From Bog-473 sp963721585 (GTDB lineage: Bacteria; Actinomycetota; Acidimicrobiia; Acidimicrobiales; RAAP-2), in assembly GCA_963721585.1 (NCBI GenBank), contig CAVRJN010000001.1:248001-312000 (forward strand): a stretch of 64,000 bases of DNA, given 5' to 3'. Made by a program: the position numbers and the translations under genes. The notes under the pieces were generated by a model. That model saw nothing but the letters and a program-made list of their open reading frames with translations, made no database searches and was not told where the DNA came from. Positions 28,703-36,809 of this stretch are shown one piece after another (within the stretch, counting starts at the first letter, position 1; the number at the start of each line of letters is the position of its first letter).

Positions 28703-30430
28703 TCAGGCCCGGGCTGGGATTACCGAAGCCGTGTCGCGTCCTGAGCGCAGGAGCGTGCCGGGCAGCGCGCCCGTCGGAGCGCCGTCGCGGATGGTCTCGA
28801 TGCCGTTGACGAGGACCCGCACGACCCCGTGCGAGCCGGCGTAGAGCCGGGCGGTGTCACCGGGCAGATCGTGCACGAGCCGTGCCGGTTCGGACCCGAC
28901 GGTCTCGGGGTCGAAGACGAAAAGGTCGGCCACATAGCCCTCGCGGATCAGGCCGCGGTCCCGCAGACCGAACAGCTCCGCCGGCTGCGCCGTCAGCATG
29001 TGCACCGCCTTCTCCACCGGGACCAACTTGCGTCCGCGCAGGCAGTCGCCGAGAAAGGCGGTCGGATAGCTCGAGCCGCACATGCGATCGAGGTGCGCGC
29101 CGGCGTCGGAGCCCCCGACCATGGCGCGCGGGTCGCTCCAAATTTCTGCCCGGAGTCCCCACGTGGCCTCTTCGCCGTCGTCGGTGTTGGGCCACAAGAC
29201 GGTGCGCAGGTCGTCGGCCAGGACGATGTCGAGCAGCGTGTCGAAGGGAGCGGTCCCACGTTCGGCCGCGATGTCGGCGACACTGCGGAATGCACACCCC
29301 TCGTTGACCGGTGCGTAGGTGTCCCCGATCACGTAGCTGCCCCAACGGGCGAGCCCGCGGAACACCCCGGCCTCCTTGCTGTGCGCCCGCTCGTCCAACA
29401 GAGTGCGGACGGCGGGGTCGGCCAGCTGGCGCATCCGCTCGGCCTGGGGGAGCCCCATCACGTCGCCCCACCCGGGAATCAGGAAGAGTGCGCAGTGGGT
29501 GCGGAAGCTCATGTTCATGGGGACGAGCGTCGGCATGGTCAGAGCGACGATCTGTCCGCCGGCGGCGGCGGCGGTCGATGAGGCGGAGAGCTGGTGCTCT
29601 ATGCGATCGGCGGAGCGCGCGTCGACGGTAAGGACGTTCCAGTTCAGCGGACGACGCGCGGTGACGCTCATGGTGGTCATGAGGTCGACCTCTTCGGGCG
29701 TGAAGGAGTCCAGGCACCCGTTGGTGATGTACTCCAGCGTCGTCCCCTCGTGGGCCCCCACCTCTTCGCAGAAGGCGAGCATCTCGCGGCGGTCGGCGTA
29801 CCGGGAGCTGATGGGGCGACCGTCGCCGTCGGAGTGGGTGCGGGACTGGGAAGAGGAGAATCCCAGCCCCCCTGCGGCGAGGGAATCGGCGAGCAGGGCA
29901 CGCATGGCGGCGATCTCGTCGTCGGTCGCCACCTCTTCGCCGCGCTCGGCGCCCATGACCTTGCGCCGAAGGGCGCAGTGCCCCACCAAGAACCCGGCGT
30001 TCACGCCCAGCCGGCCTTCCAGCGCGTCGAGGTACTCGCCGAAGGTCGACCAGTTCCACGGCACGCCATTCTCCAGGGCGGCGAGGGGCATCCCCTCGAC
30101 CTTGGCCATCATCTGGCGGATGTAGTCGGCGTCCTCGGCGTTGAGAGGGGCCAGGGTGAACCCGCAGTTGCCCCCGATGACGGTCGTCACGCCGTGCACG
30201 TTGGAGGGGGAGGCCAGGGGGTCCCAGAAGAGCTGCGCGTCGTAGTGCGTGTGCGGGTCGACGACACCCGGGATCACCGTGAGCCCGCCGGCGTCGAACT
30301 CGGTGGTCCCCTCCTCGTCGATCTGCCCGATGGCGACGATCCGGCCGTCGCGGATCCCGATGTCGGCTAGGCGGCCGGGCTCCCCGGTCCCGTCGATGAC
30401 CGTGCCGCTTCGGATGACGTAGTCGAGCAT
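28703..30430 (-). CDS. N-acyl-D-amino-acid deacylase-like amidohydrolase
   Basis: A metal-dependent amidohydrolase of the D-aminoacylase type, 575 residues. Metal-binding VVDPHTHYDAQLFWDP lies at the start of the barrel. Also present are TTVIGGNCGFTLAP, LVGHCALRR, SQSRTHSDGDGRP, GGSDAGAHLDRMCGS and the C-terminal strand GYVADLFVFDPETVG. The ATG at 30430 is preferred over 30451, because GGAGG lies 6 bases upstream of it. The substrate is not evident. In related actinobacteria such genes are often called simply 'amidohydrolase family protein'. Confidence 0.85.
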   Translation of the reverse strand: MLDYVIRSGTVIDGTGEPGRLADIGIRDGRIVAIGQIDEEGTTEFDAGGLTVIPGVVDPHTHYDAQLFWDPLASPSNVHGVTTVIGGNCGFTLAPLNAEDADYIRQMMAKVEGMPLAALENGVPWNWSTFGEYLDALEGRLGVNAGFLVGHCALRRKVMGAERGEEVATDDEIAAMRALLADSLAAGGLGFSSSQSRTHSDGDGRPISSRYADRREMLAFCEEVGAHEGTTLEYITNGCLDSFTPEEVDLMTTMSVTARRPLNWNVLTVDARSADRIEHQLSASSTAAAAGGQIVALTMPTLVPMNMSFRTHCALFLIPGWGDVMGLPQAERMRQLADPAVRTLLDERAHSKEAGVFRGLARWGSYVIGDTYAPVNEGCAFRSVADIAAERGTAPFDTLLDIVLADDLRTVLWPNTDDGEEATWGLRAEIWSDPRAMVGGSDAGAHLDRMCGSSYPTAFLGDCLRGRKLVPVEKAVHMLTAQPAELFGLRDRGLIREGYVADLFVFDPETVGSEPARLVHDLPGDTARLYAGSHGVVRVLVNGIETIRDGAPTGALPGTLLRSGRDTASVIPARA

Positions 30431-30553
30431 GGAACCTCCGGGAGCGGGCACGAGCGGCTCTTGCCGGGTGCGCCGAAATCTGACGACCCGTCAGCTTACC
30501 GCCGGGAGCACGGGAGCACGGGGGCATCGGGAGCGGGTTGCCCGGCCTGGTTG

Positions 30554-31216
30554 TCAGGCGGGCCGGTCGTGGGCCGGGGCCGCCGCCTGCCGGTAGCGGC
30601 GGATGATCACCGCCCTGATCTGCTGGAGCCGCGCGTCGACGGCTGCGTGACGCTCGGTCAGGATCGCCAGCTGCGCCTCGACCAGCGCCAGGGCGCCGGC
30701 AGTGGCGGCGGCTGACGACAGGTCCACCCGGGCCATCTCCCTGTGCGCCGCCAGGAGTTGGTCGGACCGGACGAAGAGACCTTCATCGAAGGCCACCTCG
30801 AGATCCCCGAGATCTTCGAGATCCCCGGCAGACCATTGGTCCTCGCTCGGGCTCGACGAAAGCCTGTCGGGGAGCTCGTCCACGACGTTCTGCCCCGCGG
30901 ACGCCCCTTCCGAGCTGGAGTGCGAGAGGATCGCCACGTCGGCGGCGAGGATGGTCAGGGCATAGGTCAGCGAGTCCCGAATCAGTGTGAGATCGTCCCT
31001 CCATGCCCTGATGGCGGCACCACCCAGGCGTTCGATGTTGGACGACTCTCCGAGGGCCCGGGCGATGTCGATCAGGTCGATCGGGCGGTTCCGCAGCGAG
31101 AGCTCCGCCGAACCCTCGCTCTCGGCGTGCGCGTCTGATGCAGGCACCGGGTCACACTCCCCTCTCCGCCACGCGGGCTCCTCGAGCCGACCCTTGATCC
31201 GCTTGATCTCTACCAC
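30554..31216 (-). CDS. Hypothetical protein beside a DnaA-box-like region
   Basis: No family recognised. From the GTG at 31216 it is 220 residues. Upstream in-frame codons reach an ATG at 31381, but those would cover the DnaA-box-like sites and read poorly (MSWGILEMVGDTRG). An acidic, Ser-rich middle (SHSSSEGASAGQ, SSSPSEDQWSAGDLED) separates two helical parts. The C-terminal helix ATAGALALVEAQLAILTERHAAVDARLQ could form a coiled coil. There is no signal peptide or membrane helix. It is divergent from the dCTP deaminase gene. Confidence 0.55.
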   Translation of the reverse strand: MVEIKRIKGRLEEPAWRRGECDPVPASDAHAESEGSAELSLRNRPIDLIDIARALGESSNIERLGGAAIRAWRDDLTLIRDSLTYALTILAADVAILSHSSSEGASAGQNVVDELPDRLSSSPSEDQWSAGDLEDLGDLEVAFDEGLFVRSDQLLAAHREMARVDLSSAAATAGALALVEAQLAILTERHAAVDARLQQIRAVIIRRYRQAAAPAHDRPA

Positions 31217-31311
31217 GAGAACCGAGATGACTGGTGGACGGCAATGTCGCGAGAGGACCCGGCTCCTGCTGGACGCGAGACCAGCCCAAGGGCCATTTGG
31301 GTCCGTGCAGC

Positions 31312-31386
31312 TTGTGGACGACGGTTCCTTCCTGCGTAACCCCCGTGTATCCCCAACCATTTCCAGTATTCCCCAACTCATCCACA
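31312..31386. other. DnaA-box-like nonamers upstream of dcd
   Basis: TTGTGGACG (31312-31320) and TCATCCACA (31378-31386) are the same two nonamers found in the dnaA-dnaN gap. They lie in the 278-bp divergent gap before dcd, in a C-rich, purine-poor stretch containing TATCCCCAACC and ATTCCCCAACTC. A DnaA-titrating or DnaA-regulated site is one reading. Confidence 0.5.
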
Positions 31387-31494
31387 GGCTGTGCCCGGTC
31401 CTGTCCCCACCGTTGGTCTTTCGCGGCAGGACGCCACGTGCTTTGCTCTCTCTGTGCGAGGCAGCGGACGATTCGACCCTCGAGGAGTGTCGTG

Positions 31495-32631
31495 GTGCTG
31501 AACCTCCAAGCGACGTCCGAAGGGGTCCTCCCGGGCCAGCTCCTGGAGCGGGCCATCCGCGCCGGCTACATCGATGCGGGGCGCTTCAATATTCCGGACG
31601 CGAACGTGCAGCCGGCCAGCCTGGACCTCCGGCTCGGGGAGCGAGCCCTGCGCATCCGCTGCAGCTTCCTGCCAGGAACCGATTCGGTCGAGCGAAAGCT
31701 GAAGGACTACATCCTCGACGAGATCGACCTCCGGGGTGATGGCGCCATGCTCGAAGCACGGTGCCCGTATCTCATTGAGCTCAAGGAGCGACTCGATCTC
31801 CCGGCCGGGTTGCGTGGCAAGGCCAATCCCAAGAGTTCGACCGGCCGCATCGACGTCTTCACGCGGGTCATCACGGACAACAGCGACCGGTTCGACGAGG
31901 TGGCGCCCGGCTACCAGGGCCCCCTCTACCTGGAGGTCGTTCCCCTCTCGTTCGCCGTCCGGGTCCGTGAGGACCTGACGCTCAACCAGCTCCGCCTGTC
32001 GATCGGCCGGCCGTGGCTCAGCGACGACGAGGTCCGACAGACCCACCTCGAGGAGCCGATCCTCTACAAGTCGGGCACGCCGGTCCCGGTTGACGACCTC
32101 GTTCTTTCGAACGGCCTCTTCCTCGGGCTCGATCTGCGGGGTGACGAGCGGGGTCAGGTCGGGCACAGCACCCGGGACAGCGCGCCACTGCTTGATCTGA
32201 CTTCGGGCGGAGAGGTTGATCCCACGCCGTTCTGGGATCCCGTCTTCCGGGAGGACGGTGACCGTCTCGTCCTGTCTCCGAAGCGCTTCTACCTGTTGAT
32301 GTCGAACGAGGCGGTCAGCATCCCGCCGAATCTGGCCGCTGAAATGACAGCGTATGACCCGACCAGCGGCGAGCTCCGCACGCACTACGCCGGATTCTTC
32401 GATCCGGGCTTCGGATTCGATCCGACCGGAGGCTTCCGCGGGTCGCGTGCAGCGCTCGAGGTGCGCGCCCACGATGTGCCCTTCATGGTCGAAAACGGTC
32501 AGGCGGTTTGCAAGCTCACCTTCGAACGCATGCTCGAGGAGCCGACCTCGCTGTACGGGTCGGGTATCGGCTCGTCCTATCAACAACAAGAAGAGACGCT
32601 GAGCCGGTACTTCCGCCGTTCACGCGACTAG
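31495..32631 (+). CDS. dcd: dCTP deaminase, long form
   Basis: A dUTPase-fold protein of 378 residues that resembles the long two-domain dCTP deaminases known mainly from Alphaproteobacteria (Pfam DCD family). Deamination of dCTP would feed dUMP and dTMP synthesis. Supporting blocks are NVQPASLDLRLGERALRIR near the start, the dUTPase-like ANPKSSTGRIDVFTRVI, and a second domain with SPKRFYLLMSNEAVSIPPN and GFFDPGFGFDPTGG. The GTG at 31495 is chosen over 31492 for its spacing to GAGGAG. A nucleotide enzyme near DnaA boxes suggests replication-linked expression, by inference. Confidence 0.82.
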   Translation: MLNLQATSEGVLPGQLLERAIRAGYIDAGRFNIPDANVQPASLDLRLGERALRIRCSFLPGTDSVERKLKDYILDEIDLRGDGAMLEARCPYLIELKERLDLPAGLRGKANPKSSTGRIDVFTRVITDNSDRFDEVAPGYQGPLYLEVVPLSFAVRVREDLTLNQLRLSIGRPWLSDDEVRQTHLEEPILYKSGTPVPVDDLVLSNGLFLGLDLRGDERGQVGHSTRDSAPLLDLTSGGEVDPTPFWDPVFREDGDRLVLSPKRFYLLMSNEAVSIPPNLAAEMTAYDPTSGELRTHYAGFFDPGFGFDPTGGFRGSRAALEVRAHDVPFMVENGQAVCKLTFERMLEEPTSLYGSGIGSSYQQQEETLSRYFRRSRD

Positions 32632-32868
32632 CACCACGTACCTCGCGCTGACTCAACGGCGCGGTGACGGATGCAGCAAACGCTCGCGACACGGGCCCGA
32701 AGCCGACGGCCTCCGCACTACGCATCCTCAACCGTTGCACCCGCAGTCCCTGTGCAATCACAATTCTTACGCACCTCCGCATGGATCCCGGGAGGCTCTC
32801 GTTTCGCCGGGTATGTCGCAAGCCGCGGCTGCAGGGTGTCCATCCCCCGCAGGAAGAGGAGCAAGACC

Positions 32869-34437
32869 ATGAGGCGGAACGGACTGACTTTCATCGGAGT
32901 ACTCACGTGCGGGATCGTGCTGGCCGCGAGCGCCGTGGTCGGCGTCGTTGACGTGACGCCAGCGAGTGCCGCGTCGTCGTCGACGGTCCTGCAGACCACG
33001 GTGCAAGCGGTGCAAGATGCCGCCGGTGAGGTCGCGCAGGCGGGGACGACCACAGCGACCACACCGACCACACCGACCACACCGGTTCCTGCGTCGAGTC
33101 CGCCGCCGGTTCCGGCCTCAGTTGCTGCCCCCATCACCGTCCTCTCGGACGAGCTCGGCAACACTCCGCTGCCGAGTCAGGATGCGGCCACGGGGACGAA
33201 CTCCACAGAGCAGTCGTCTCCCGTGGCGAATGCCGATGCGCCGGTCAATGCCTGCTCGCTCTCCGTAGGCGCTGCGGCCGATGCGAGCAGCAGCTGCTCC
33301 ACGACGTCGGTCGGGCTGAACGAGCCTGGTGGCCTGGCGGATGCCAACGTCCCGATCACGGCGCAGGACAATGCAGTCGGCCTTCTGAACGAAGCGGCGA
33401 CTGCGCTCGGGCTCGCCAGCAGCCAGTCCTCGGGGTCAACGTCGCAGGACGGGGCTGTGAACGCGGACGCGCCGGTGAGCATCTGCTCGGTCAACGTCGG
33501 TCTCGTCGGGAACACCTCGAGTGGCTGCGACACGACGGGGACGAGCGGCTCCAGCACGCAGACGGGGATCGTCGATGCAGAAGTCCCGGTCACCGTGTGT
33601 GACGTGATTGCGGAGATCGACGGCGACAGCTCCTCCGACTGCCCGCAACAGTCCGATCCCGCGACCCAGCAGGGACAGGCGGCCGACGTATTCGTCCCGG
33701 TCACAGCCTGCGGTGCGATCGTCGAGGTCGACGGCTCGGCCAACGGGATGTGCATGCCCGACGCCGGGTTCCCGCTGGTCAACGACCTGCCGACGAGCGA
33801 CGCCAGCCAGAGCGCTCCGGCCGACGCGGTCGTCCCGGTGAACGCGTGCAGCGTCGTCGTGGCGGTGGACGGCACAGCGAACAACTCATGTGAGCCCTCC
33901 CACGTCGGGGCCACCACAGCGGGCACGGCGCCGGTCTTCGCTCCCGTGACGATCTGTGCGGTCACGGCCGCCCTCGACGGGAATTCCGGTGGCACGTGCG
34001 AGGGTGCGGGCTCGACCTCCACCCCGATGGGCACTGCGGGGAGCCCAGGGACAGGGGCAACTGCTCCCCTGACGGTGTGCGGCATTCAGGGGGTGCTCAG
34101 CGGCAGCGCGGATGCCTCGTGCGCGCAACCGACCACAGCGGCTTCGACGGTGACCCCTACCTCGGCTTCCGGGACGCCAGGGTCGCCCTCGTCCGCTGGT
34201 GCGCCGATTCCGGCGTCGTTGCTTTCCGACGGCTCGCCGCTCAGCACCCCGACGGTGGCGACAGCGGCCTCGAGCACCTCGGCCCTGGCCTCGACGGGCG
34301 CCCCGCTGCTGCTCGAGGTGCTCATCGGCCTGGGTTCGCTGGCCGTGGGCCTGGCCGTGAGCCGATCGGCGCGTCGCCGTTCGGGCCGCAGGGTTCTCGG
34401 TCGCAGGGTTCTCGGTCGCAGGGTTCTCGCCGACTAG
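32869..34437 (+). CDS. Chaplin-like multi-repeat surface protein with LASTG sorting signal
   Basis: A 522-residue exported protein. A signal peptide (1-35) leads to a Thr/Pro/Ser-rich stalk. Eight repeats of about 24 residues follow, spaced 35-78 residues apart. Examples are ADAPVNACSLSVGAAADASS, ADVFVPVTACGAIVEVDGSA and ADAVVPVNACSVVVAVDGTA. Seven carry two Cys with exactly 13 residues between (129/143, 206/220, 244/258, 281/295, 327/341, 363/377, 404/418). The repeat near 158-180 has lost both. The C-terminus is a sortase signal: LASTG (473-477), a hydrophobic helix, then an Arg-rich tail. Pattern and LAxTG anchor recall streptomycete long chaplins, hydrophobic aerial-surface proteins. Homology is inferred. 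ATG 32869 follows GAAGAGGAG. Confidence 0.7.
   Translation: MRRNGLTFIGVLTCGIVLAASAVVGVVDVTPASAASSSTVLQTTVQAVQDAAGEVAQAGTTTATTPTTPTTPVPASSPPPVPASVAAPITVLSDELGNTPLPSQDAATGTNSTEQSSPVANADAPVNACSLSVGAAADASSSCSTTSVGLNEPGGLADANVPITAQDNAVGLLNEAATALGLASSQSSGSTSQDGAVNADAPVSICSVNVGLVGNTSSGCDTTGTSGSSTQTGIVDAEVPVTVCDVIAEIDGDSSSDCPQQSDPATQQGQAADVFVPVTACGAIVEVDGSANGMCMPDAGFPLVNDLPTSDASQSAPADAVVPVNACSVVVAVDGTANNSCEPSHVGATTAGTAPVFAPVTICAVTAALDGNSGGTCEGAGSTSTPMGTAGSPGTGATAPLTVCGIQGVLSGSADASCAQPTTAASTVTPTSASGTPGSPSSAGAPIPASLLSDGSPLSTPTVATAASSTSALASTGAPLLLEVLIGLGSLAVGLAVSRSARRRSGRRVLGRRVLGRRVLAD
34387..34431 (+). repeat. Three 15-bp tandem repeats at the 3' end of the chaplin-like gene
   Basis: CGCAGGGTTCTCGGT occurs at 34387, 34402 and (last two bases changed) 34417. 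It codes for RRVLG units in the cytoplasmic tail after the sorting-signal helix. Its unit length keeps frame, so copy number can vary harmlessly. Confidence 0.85.
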
Positions 34438-34510
34438 GAGCGATCTTCTGAATGCGCACTGCGTGGACCGTGTTCGGAGCGGGGGAGGCATCAGGTGAAG
34501 GGAGGGGCAC

Positions 34511-35347
34511 ATGGCCAGCAATCGGGATGCCGGTGACGTTGGAAGCCTGGAAGAAATCCTTCGATCGCACGAATTCGGGCGGGCGACCTCCGCCCTGGAG
34601 GGAGAAAAGGTTTCCGGTCCCGCTGGCGGTGAGGACGTGATCCCCGCCAGGGAGTTCGGTCGGACCCCTGCCGCGGTCCGTTCGCAGGACGTCGATGACG
34701 AAACGGAGCCCCCGCTGGCGCCGGCCGGGGGCAGCGGGGAGCACGCCGAGGCGACGTCGACGACAGCACCGAAACGACGCGGCACTCGGTACTGGACGAT
34801 CGCCTGGGTCAGCGCGCTCGCCGTGGTCGTCGCCGCGGGGATCACATCAGGGGCGGGACAGCATCCCCGGGCGAGTGTCTCGGCAGGAGGAATGCACGGC
34901 ACGGCGCGTCCGGACAGCGCGCTCCACACACCCGCGGCGGCGGCCACGGGCTCGACAGCGACGGGTGGATCTCTCGCGGCCGTGGGCGGCACCGTAGGTT
35001 CGTCATCCGGCTCCGGTAGGGAGAGCGGGCTCGGTTCGAGCAGCGCGCCGGGAGGACGCGTGACCCTCGTCGGGCCTGCGACCTTCATCGCGACTCCGGT
35101 CTCGTCTGGGGCGTCCGGCAACTCTCCAGGGGGCAGCGGGGCCACGGGTTCCCTGCCGGCTTCTGGAAACACCAATCCTGTCGCCCCGGTCGCGGCCGCC
35201 CCCGGCACAGTGAGTGCCGTGGGGTCGACGGTCACGACAGCTGCGAGCCAGATCGGGACCTCCGCGCCGGCTGTCCCATCGACAACCGGTGTCGTGAGCA
35301 CCGTCGTCACCACGCTCGACCAGGTGGCCGGCGCGTCGGCTGAATGA
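34511..35347 (+). CDS. Single-pass membrane protein with LEEILRSHEFGR motif (paralog A)
   Basis: A 278-residue protein of unknown family. The N-terminal cytoplasmic part holds SLEEILRSHEFGRATSALEG (residues 12-31) and a second, weaker copy at 46-56 (AREFGRTPAAV). One membrane helix lies at about 94-112 (YWTIAWVSALAVVVAAG). The outer part is Ser/Thr/Gly/Ala-rich low complexity to the end, with no Cys and no sorting signal. A strong GGGAGGGG precedes the ATG. It follows the chaplin-like gene by 73 bp and shares its N-terminal motif with the gene at 35696. Such a layout (short inner motif, one helix, long outer stalk) could pass a signal across the membrane, but nothing shows this directly. Confidence 0.65.
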   Translation: MASNRDAGDVGSLEEILRSHEFGRATSALEGEKVSGPAGGEDVIPAREFGRTPAAVRSQDVDDETEPPLAPAGGSGEHAEATSTTAPKRRGTRYWTIAWVSALAVVVAAGITSGAGQHPRASVSAGGMHGTARPDSALHTPAAAATGSTATGGSLAAVGGTVGSSSGSGRESGLGSSSAPGGRVTLVGPATFIATPVSSGASGNSPGGSGATGSLPASGNTNPVAPVAAAPGTVSAVGSTVTTAASQIGTSAPAVPSTTGVVSTVVTTLDQVAGASAE

Positions 35348-35695
35348 CAACCGCGAATCGCCGTTTGGTTGCAAGCCGATTGCTGATGCATGGCGCAGCG
35401 CGGCCGGTGTCCAAGGCGGCGCGCGACAGTGCATCACGCGAGCAATTCGCGTGTCGGACAACGGTCCGACAACCGCGCGAAACGCCGCGTGATTGATGCG
35501 CAGCGCGTGCAGAAGAACGTAGGTTTTCAGGTGAAAACAACGGTTCAAAACTAATTCCCAACAGATTCCAGGTTCCTGGTATCCACGCCGAGACTGCTCT
35601 TATATGGTTTAACGAGAGGGGGCATCTCAACCTCGGAAGACACACTCCGAGTGGTTCGGGCTCTGCCTAACAGACGAACGTTGTGGAGGATCATC
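35348..35695. other. Intergenic region with two adjacent hairpins
   Basis: A 348-bp gap without a gene. Two perfect hairpins stand side by side: CACGCGA/TCGCGTG with a 5-base loop (35435-35453), and TGTCGGAC/GTCCGACA with loop AACG (35452-35471). Further on the sequence becomes AT-richer than its surroundings (35520-35615, e.g. TCTTATATGGTTTAACGAG). A promoter for the following gene could lie there. No T-tract follows the hairpins. Confidence 0.6.
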
Positions 35696-36697
35696 TTGGG
35701 GGGGTCGGAGTCCGAACGGGCTGAGGTGAACGATCATGCGACCTTGGAAGAGGTTTTCAGATCCCGTTCATTCGGGCAGCCAATTCCGGAGACCCGGCCG
35801 CGCCCCGTTCTGCCAGAGGCGGCCACCGCGTCCAGGCTCTTTTTCGGTCGCAACCCCTTCATCGCATCCGGCGCCGCCGCGGCTGCCGCGCTGTCGATCG
35901 TGGCGGGGTTGAGTATCGGTGCGGGCCCGGTCGGGCAATCCCTGCTCTCCGCGCAGGCGGGGAGACCGGCCGCCCCTGACCTCGGCACCACGCCGCTGAC
36001 CGGTGTTCCTCGTGGTGCTGGTGGTACACCCGCAGGGTCCGCCAGCGCGAGTGCGGCCGGAACCGGCAATCAGTCCACCAGTGCGTCGCAGGTCTCCGGC
36101 GGGAACCTACCGTCGCCCGCGGCGTCCGCCTCCCTCGTCGCCGCGAGTCCGACACCGGGCGGAGGCTCCACGCCGGCCGCCACCCTGACCGTAGTCGGGA
36201 CGGGCACTCTTCCGGGTGCGGGAGGAACTGGCACGTCGACCGGGACCACAACGACGACGACCCCGACAACTCCGACGACCACCACGACGACGACCCCGAC
36301 GACTCCGACGACCACCACGACGAGCATTCCGGTTTCATCGGCGACCGGTGGCGCCGCTCCGGTTGGCGGCGGCAGTAGTTCGAGCGGCACGGGCACCGGC
36401 ACCGGTACCGGCACGGGCGACGGAAGTGGAAGCAGCAGCAGCTCCGGGAGTGGAGGGTCCAGCACGGGTGGCGGCACCGGCACCGGCACCGGCTCAGGGG
36501 GCGGGAACGGTGGCGGAACCTGCACCGGCGGCGGGAGCGCGGACGGTACTGGTACCGGGCACGGCACTGGCCAAGCGGGCGACGAGACCGGCAACACCGG
36601 CAACACCGGGAGTGACCAACGCGGCGCCGGCAACTCGAACTGGGATGGGAACAGCGCCGGCTGGGCGCACCCGCCCACCTCGAAGTGTTGCCACTGA
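35696..36697 (+). CDS. Single-pass membrane protein with LEEVFRSRSFGQ motif (paralog B)
   Basis: A 333-residue protein if it starts at the TTG 35696, which has an ideal GGAGGA 5 bases upstream. GTG at 35726 or 35651 are alternatives. The N-terminal motif TLEEVFRSRSFGQPIP (residues 16-31) parallels paralog A. A membrane helix is at about 56-78 (SGAAAAAALSIVAGLSIGAG). The outer region is extreme low complexity: Thr/Pro runs coded by a 33-bp repeat, then Gly/Thr/Ser runs. It ends HPPTSKCCH, with a third Cys in GGTCTGGG. No family recognised. It probably belongs with paralog A and the chaplin-like gene. Confidence 0.6.
   Translation: MGGSESERAEVNDHATLEEVFRSRSFGQPIPETRPRPVLPEAATASRLFFGRNPFIASGAAAAAALSIVAGLSIGAGPVGQSLLSAQAGRPAAPDLGTTPLTGVPRGAGGTPAGSASASAAGTGNQSTSASQVSGGNLPSPAASASLVAASPTPGGGSTPAATLTVVGTGTLPGAGGTGTSTGTTTTTTPTTPTTTTTTTPTTPTTTTTSIPVSSATGGAAPVGGGSSSSGTGTGTGTGTGDGSGSSSSSGSGGSSTGGGTGTGTGSGGGNGGGTCTGGGSADGTGTGHGTGQAGDETGNTGNTGSDQRGAGNSNWDGNSAGWAHPPTSKCCH
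36245..36325 (+). repeat. 33-bp minisatellite coding for Thr/Pro repeats
   Basis: Units at 36245-36277 and 36278-36310, plus a partial third to 36325, differ by only two bases. Each codes for TTTTTTPTTPT. This is a likely spot for length variation in the stalk of paralog B. Confidence 0.85.
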
Positions 36698-36809
36698 GCC
36701 ACCGGCACCGCCGACAACAGAGCTGGTTGGGGGCGAACGAACCCGGTGCGCCGGCTGGTAAGCATGCGGCTGACGACGCTGTTGCGTCCAGGGACGAGCG
36801 AGGTCAGCC

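Noticed and set aside
32632..32868. Possible riboswitch upstream of the chaplin-like gene
   Set aside because: It has G-rich stems, but none of the conserved cores I know (GGCAAACC and GACGCAAAGC for c-di-GMP, or the c-di-AMP core) is present.
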